A stretch of 44,260 bases of DNA from contig SZWC01004937.1 of NCBI GenBank assembly GCA_023375785.1, positions 73,556 to 117,815 on the forward strand. Direction: 5' to 3'. The notes below the pieces were generated by a model. That model searched no databases, was not told where the DNA came from, and saw only the letters and a program-made list of their open reading frames with translations. Both the position numbers and the translations under genes were made by a program. Positions within the stretch are counted from its first letter, which is position 1. Every line of letters starts with the position of its first letter. This document shows positions 40,901 to 44,260 of the stretch, in pieces. This DNA is from Penium margaritaceum. Its lineage: Eukaryota > Streptophyta > Zygnematophyceae > Desmidiales > Peniaceae.

Positions 40901-41015
40901 TCCACGGGCCCCAGGAAGACGTCGGTCCATAGAGGGTCCCCCTAAGATCGGGAGGAAGGGATGGGGGGTGCAAACGGCCCCCCCCCTGAGAGGAGGGCTG
41001 CGAGGCCCTCCTCAC
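37932..41015 (-). pseudogene. Element H: large zinc-knuckle ORF with six in-frame TAG codons
   Basis: A single minus frame of about 1027 codons. It is interrupted by TAG at 40584, 40425, 40170, 39561, 39114 and 37956 (lowest coordinates) and ends at TGA 37932-37934; there is no internal TAA or TGA. The longest uninterrupted part is 37956-39113 (385 codons). CYYCGDGRHGWRRC at 40464-40505 is a textbook CX2CX4HX4C zinc knuckle. Predicted helices with heptads follow (FAEIHGLRQIIQRLCDLV, about 40345-40292, and YADLQERVVMLQQEMMAARE, about 38540-38480). The rest is rich in Ser, Thr, Pro and acidic residues. No RT, protease or integrase is visible. I do not recognise the family; it could be a gag-only or extra 3' ORF of an LTR element. 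The N-terminus runs into a poly-Ala (GCA) tract, so the start is unknown. Confidence 0.6.
39370..39800 (-). repeat. Internal duplication in the H frame, about 248-nt period
   Basis: Two consecutive segments of about 60 residues align: one from PQQQVTSRGEE (about 39800) and one from LQQQAASGGVQ (about 39552). Shared features are APTAGGL/TPTSSGL, a V-A-x-x-S-x-x-D-x-D-A/R segment, and QTHTS/EIHTS. It is visible in both DNA and protein. Confidence 0.7.
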
Positions 41016-41410
41016 AGCGGCAGCAGCAGCTGCAGCGGCAGGTGTAGCTACTACGGTTGCTGCTGCTGCTGCTTCTGCTGCTATTGCTGCTGCTGCTCTA
41101 CGCGGCAGCTGCTGCTGCTGCTTGCTGCTACCGCCGCGACTGCTGCTGCTGCACGCTGCTGCTGCTGCCGTTGTTGCTACACGCTGCTGCTGCTACCGCC
41201 GCTGCTACAGTGGCTGCTGCTACTGCTGCTGCTGCAGATGCTTTCGTCGCAGCTGCTGCTGCTGCTGCTACTGCTGTAGCGACTGATGCAATGCTTTAGC
41301 CGCTTTTGCAGCTGCTGCTCTTGCTGCACGCTGCTGCTGCTGCTGCTGCTACCGTCGCTCCTGCTGCTGCCGCCGCTCCTGTGGCTGCTGCTGCTGTTGC
41401 TTTTGCTGTT
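41016..41410. repeat. CTG/CAG-rich imperfect trinucleotide tract
   Basis: Plus-strand CTG triplets dominate, giving artificial poly-Leu, poly-Ala and poly-Cys frames. On the minus strand this is a CAG-rich tract immediately before the H frame, the same position as the CAG-rich leaders of F and G on their coding strand. Confidence 0.85.
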
Positions 41411-41567
41411 GCCATCGCAGTCCTAGTTCTGCTATGCACGGCTCACCGCCCCTATGGCGTTCACATGCAGTCGCTTCACGCTCCCTCACGCTGCTACCGG
41501 CGTGGCGCCACGTGGCACGTTCTCTTTACGTTCCGCCCACTGCTGATCCTTCTGCTGCTCACACTAT
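41411..41567. other. Short flank between the CTG tract and element G
   Basis: No domain. The five bases before the G LTR are ACTAT (41563-41567), the candidate target duplication to look for outside the window. Confidence 0.4.
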
Positions 41568-42205
41568 TGTGTTTTGTGTCGTTCCTGTACAGTTTACTAT
41601 GACCACTCGGCCGTGTCCATACTCGTGCAGATCCCTGAGGCAGGCAGCCCTGGTGACACCGGCGTGACGACAGGCGGCGGACTACCCGCTTGGAGCTGAC
41701 CGACCTCTGTTCCAGAGCCCCTGATGCCACCGGGACTCTTTGCTGTGTCTTCTACGTCTTGCAGGCGCCTTTTGGCGGACTGGCCATGAGGCCTATCTGC
41801 ATGTTTTTGCATTGTATGCTCACTGTCAGTCGATGGATGCATGCATGTGACCAATCGCTGCGTCCGCCTTTTGATTTTGCACGTCTAGGTTCAGACGGCG
41901 TAGGATTCTGACATGTGTGTACAGAGTTACGGCCAAAACAGTGGTTTTGGGCCGGTTTTAGGACAGCTCTTGGACTGCCGCGTGCGACACCCGCCGTGCG
42001 CCCTGGCAGGTATTTATGCCTTGGACCTGTCATTTGTCATTTCTCTCTGCATATGCTACATTGAAGCATTCTGACACTGTGTCTTGTGTCTCCTAGCCAA
42101 ACCCTTGCCGTTGCGTGTACGACCCGTGACTGTCGTCACCGTCTGACCAGGCACTGACGCCCGGTCAGCGGCTGTGTTGCTAGGAAGCTTCTACACACTT
42201 TCTCA
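41568..42205 (+). repeat. Element G 5' LTR
   Basis: It begins TGTGTTTTGTGTCG, matches the F LTR along most of its length (TATGACCACTCGGC, GAGTTACGGCC, CATTTCTCTCTGCA, TCCTAGCCAAACCC), and ends CACACTTTCTCA directly before the PBS. 638 bp, without the 184-bp duplication found in F. A TATTTAT box is at 42011-42017. Confidence 0.85.
42011..42017 (+). promoter_or_regulatory. TATA-like box in the element G LTR
   Basis: TATTTATGCC, conserved as TATTTATGCC in the H/I LTR and as ACTTATGCC in F, about 190 bases before the LTR end. Confidence 0.5.
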
Positions 42206-42217
42206 TGGTATCAGAGC
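42206..42217 (+). promoter_or_regulatory. Element G primer-binding site
   Basis: TGGTATCAGAGC, a perfect plant initiator-Met PBS, starts at the base after the LTR. Confidence 0.92.
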
Positions 42218-42995
42218 AGTGAGATAGTTCTCACTGAGCTGCGTAGCAGAGACGCAGCAGAGCAGCAGCAGTGAGAGTCACCGCTGCAGCAGAGTTTTTG
42301 GGATCTGCTGGAGACGGCCGGTCGCCGTCAACGTACTCCACCCACCACGTGAGATTGCAGCTGCAGAGGCAGCAGCAGCGGCGTATACCACCACGCAGAG
42401 GTGTGTGGCGGCTACAGTGCGTGCAGCCGCCCTCCCACAGCTGCAGCAGCAGAGCAGCAGCAGCAGAGGCGGCGGCAGCAGCACCGCAGCAGCAGCGGCC
42501 GCAACAGCAGCGTGGCAGCAGCGGCGGCAGCAGCAGCGCAATAGCAGCGTCGGCAGCGGCAGCCAGCAGCAGCTCCAGCGCGCAGCAGCAGCCGCAGCGC
42601 GCAGCAGCAGCAGCAGCATTGCAGCCGCTGCTGCCACCGCTGCACACACAGCTACGCAGCTGCTGCTGCAGCTGACAGCACAGTTGTAGCAGCAGCTGGG
42701 CGGAAGCTGCTGCGCAGCTTCCGCGGAGCTGCCGCGTGCCACTGCGAAGCGGCTTCACACGCGCGCAGAACCGCGACAAGAAAAAAAAAGGAGGGGACGA
42801 GCTGACGTCAGCATTGTTGATTGCTGACGTTATCAGGTTGTGCTGATGTCAGCAACCACTTGCTGACGTCAGCATTACACTTCGCCAAATTTTCACCCGA
42901 AAAGTCAAAAGTTGCCAGCGTTTCAACTCCCCAAGAAACGCAGGCGGTTTTGAATTCCGGCAAACTTGACCTGTCGACCCATAGTGAGCGGCGAC
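42218..42995 (+). other. Element G leader with CAG-rich tract
   Basis: It begins like the F and I leaders (GCAGAGACGCAGCAG, GTGAGAGTCACCG). CAG/GCA triplets dominate 42357-42690. An A9 run at 42781 and a palindrome array at 42801-42873 follow. Leader frames in both strands are compositional. The gag start follows at 42996. Confidence 0.75.
42801..42873 (+). promoter_or_regulatory. Four-fold palindrome array containing TGACGTCA
   Basis: GCTGACGTCAGC at 42801-42812 and 42862-42873 are perfect 12-bp palindromes with the TGACGTCA core bound by plant bZIP factors. Variants lie at 42823 (GCTGACGTTATC) and 42842 (GCTGATGTCAGC). Spacing is 22, 19 and 20 bases. F keeps four decayed copies at matching spacing. 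Function, whether DNA element or RNA stem, is inference. Confidence 0.6.
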
Positions 42996-44260
42996 ATGAG
43001 TTCGCCCGACGACAAGGACAAGGGACTAGGTGATCCCTCCTCCTCTTCTTCAGGGGTATTGAGCCCTCTATCGCAGGCCATTGCGGACCTGCGTAGCCAG
43101 CAGGAGGAGATGCGTCGTCTGCAGCGAGAGCAGACTGACGCGATCCGCACGCTGACTGAGCTCCTGCGTGCTCAGTCCACGGCTCCTTCGCGGATTTTCG
43201 AGGGAGGTGCCGGCGTTGCGGCCTCCACCCAGCACTCGGCCGAGGTGCCCGTGACAGGTGCTCCACTTGCTTCACCTCCTGGTGTGGTTTCTCCACCACC
43301 TGCGGACCTCCTTGATGACGAGCCATTCATGCCAGGCTTCGAGGATGACTCTCAAGAGCAGGAGATTTGTCTTCTACAGGAGCGCCTCCGTCAGCTGCAG
43401 ACGGGTATCCGACCTCCACCCGTGTCCCCGATACGATCGTCTCCTGACTTCCCCGGTGATCACCCCCTTCCAGGAGTTTTCCCCGTCTCTCGCCCTCCTC
43501 AGCCTGCGGTTGCTCTCCCCACGGAGCGGCAGCCAAAGGACTTTGAGGCACCACCTCCACGGTACATCAGCGAGGATGGATTTGACTGCTGGGAGATCAT
43601 GTTTCAGGTGTGGGCCACTTCCAAGGGAGTGTGGCCTTACTACCACAACCCATACCAGTCTAAAGATCCAGCACAGGTGCTGATAGCAGCCCGGGCCATG
43701 CGAGGACTTCTCTATGCCATGCCACGCGAGACTGTCGTTGACTTCTGCCCCTTCCTCGGCGAGGCTGGCACAGGCACTGGGGCTGATCCTCGTGGAGGCT
43801 GGGATCTGGCGTTATCCCTACTGGCCGCAGAGACGCACGCCACGCGTGCATCACACATTCGTGCTTTCCAGTCGCTCCGTCAGGGACCAGGGGAGCCTGC
43901 GGCGGAGTACTGGCGATGCGCCATGCGTATTTACACGCGTTTGGGGACCTCAGGGGGCACACAGCTGTGGGCACTTCGGACGATCATGCTCGGAGTTCGC
44001 CTAGAGTACACCAACATATTCACACGGTACAGCGACGCTGCTCTCGAGCCTTTCTCAGCCACCCTGCAGCTACTCCCTTGGGCCCATCAGCTTTTCCTCC
44101 AGGTGACGTCGGCCCACGAGGCAGCAGTAGCACATCAGGAGACTTCCCTCGCTACAGCAGTCCTCGCCTCACCACCATCTTCCCTCCTGCAGTCACCCTC
44201 ATCTACCTCCATCACGACCTCATCTTCCTCCTCCTCTTCGACCCCGTCTACACCCACGCA
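42996..44260 (+). CDS. Element G: intact gag frame, open at window edge
   Basis: From ATG 42996 the frame has 421 codons with no stop to the end of the window, the longest intact frame here. The start is supported by the aligned F start (29377). Order: acidic, Ser-rich N-terminus (DDKDKGLGDPSSSSS); coiled coil LRSQQEEMRRLQREQTDAIRTL (residues about 32-54); Pro-rich linker; second helix EQEICLLQERLRQLQT; capsid-like region from DGFDCWEIMFQVWA through RETVVDF, LALSLLAAETHATRASHIRAF and AAEYWRCAMRIYTRLG; Ser/Thr-rich tail. The zinc knuckle and pol would lie beyond the window. Capsid of a copia retrotransposon, possibly recently active. Confidence 0.85.
   Translation, partial: MSSPDDKDKGLGDPSSSSSGVLSPLSQAIADLRSQQEEMRRLQREQTDAIRTLTELLRAQSTAPSRIFEGGAGVAASTQHSAEVPVTGAPLASPPGVVSPPPADLLDDEPFMPGFEDDSQEQEICLLQERLRQLQTGIRPPPVSPIRSSPDFPGDHPLPGVFPVSRPPQPAVALPTERQPKDFEAPPPRYISEDGFDCWEIMFQVWATSKGVWPYYHNPYQSKDPAQVLIAARAMRGLLYAMPRETVVDFCPFLGEAGTGTGADPRGGWDLALSLLAAETHATRASHIRAFQSLRQGPGEPAAEYWRCAMRIYTRLGTSGGTQLWALRTIMLGVRLEYTNIFTRYSDAALEPFSATLQLLPWAHQLFLQVTSAHEAAVAHQETSLATAVLASPPSSLLQSPSSTSITTSSSSSSSTPSTPT

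Noticed and set aside
40968..41410. Leu-, Ala- and Cys-rich plus-strand frames
   Set aside because: They are products of the CTG triplet tract read in different phases.
42231..42779. 182-codon minus frame and matching plus frames in the G leader
   Set aside because: They come from the CAG-rich leader; the real gene starts at 42996 on plus.

Overview
The window is nuclear DNA of a green-lineage eukaryote (streptophyte alga or land plant). Primer-binding sites match the plant initiator-Met form (TGGTATCAGAGC), Ty1/copia elements predominate, and simple repeats and an assembly gap are present. I cannot name the species. I see no host gene, rRNA, canonical tRNA, CRISPR or bacterial operon. Nearly everything recognisable is a nested pile of decayed LTR retrotransposons plus two small TIR elements.

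Layout. Element D (-, about 620-2710) is a faint copia relic. Element A (-, 3405-7295) is a copia body with its 3' LTR; its RT core is deleted. It is joined at about 7295 to a Ty3/gypsy gag fragment, J (-, 7296-8213 plus part of an LTR). Element B (+, 8590 to about 14185) is a nearly full-length copia with both LTRs, the second one truncated. Element C (+, 14596-18514) is a copia remnant crossed by a (TC)n tract with a 245-base gap; its RT is split by an 812-bp hAT-like element, M1, with an 8-bp target duplication. Element E (-, 18515-26584) is a copia inserted in the C 3' end. It carries a solo LTR of the A family inside its protease (TSD GCCAA) and a 632-bp TIR element, M2, in gag.

Element F (+, 27474-35666) is a complete 8.2-kb copia with TSD CCACG. 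Its 5' LTR holds a 184-bp tandem duplication, and its 3' LTR is mostly replaced by an inverted piece of another LTR. F landed in the leader of a minus-strand element I. The LTR of I (36080-37037) also has a polypurine tract on its far side, so it is shared with a second minus-strand element H. H carries a roughly 1000-codon frame with a CCHC zinc knuckle and coiled coils; the frame is broken only by TAG codons. Element G (+, from 41568) interrupts the H side. It has a 5' LTR, a perfect PBS, a long leader and an intact gag frame of 421 codons that is still open at the window edge.

How the parts relate. D, E, F, G and probably C look like one copia lineage: D and E share a gag, and E gag resembles G gag over the core. 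F and G also share LTR, PBS position, a CAG-rich leader, a four-fold palindromic TGACGTCA-like array and gag. Insertions give an order: E after C, the A-family LTR and M2 after E, M1 after C, F after I. G looks youngest because its gag is unbroken. Many premature stops are TAG where relatives have CAG or TGG, as expected if methylated CHG sites decayed by deamination.
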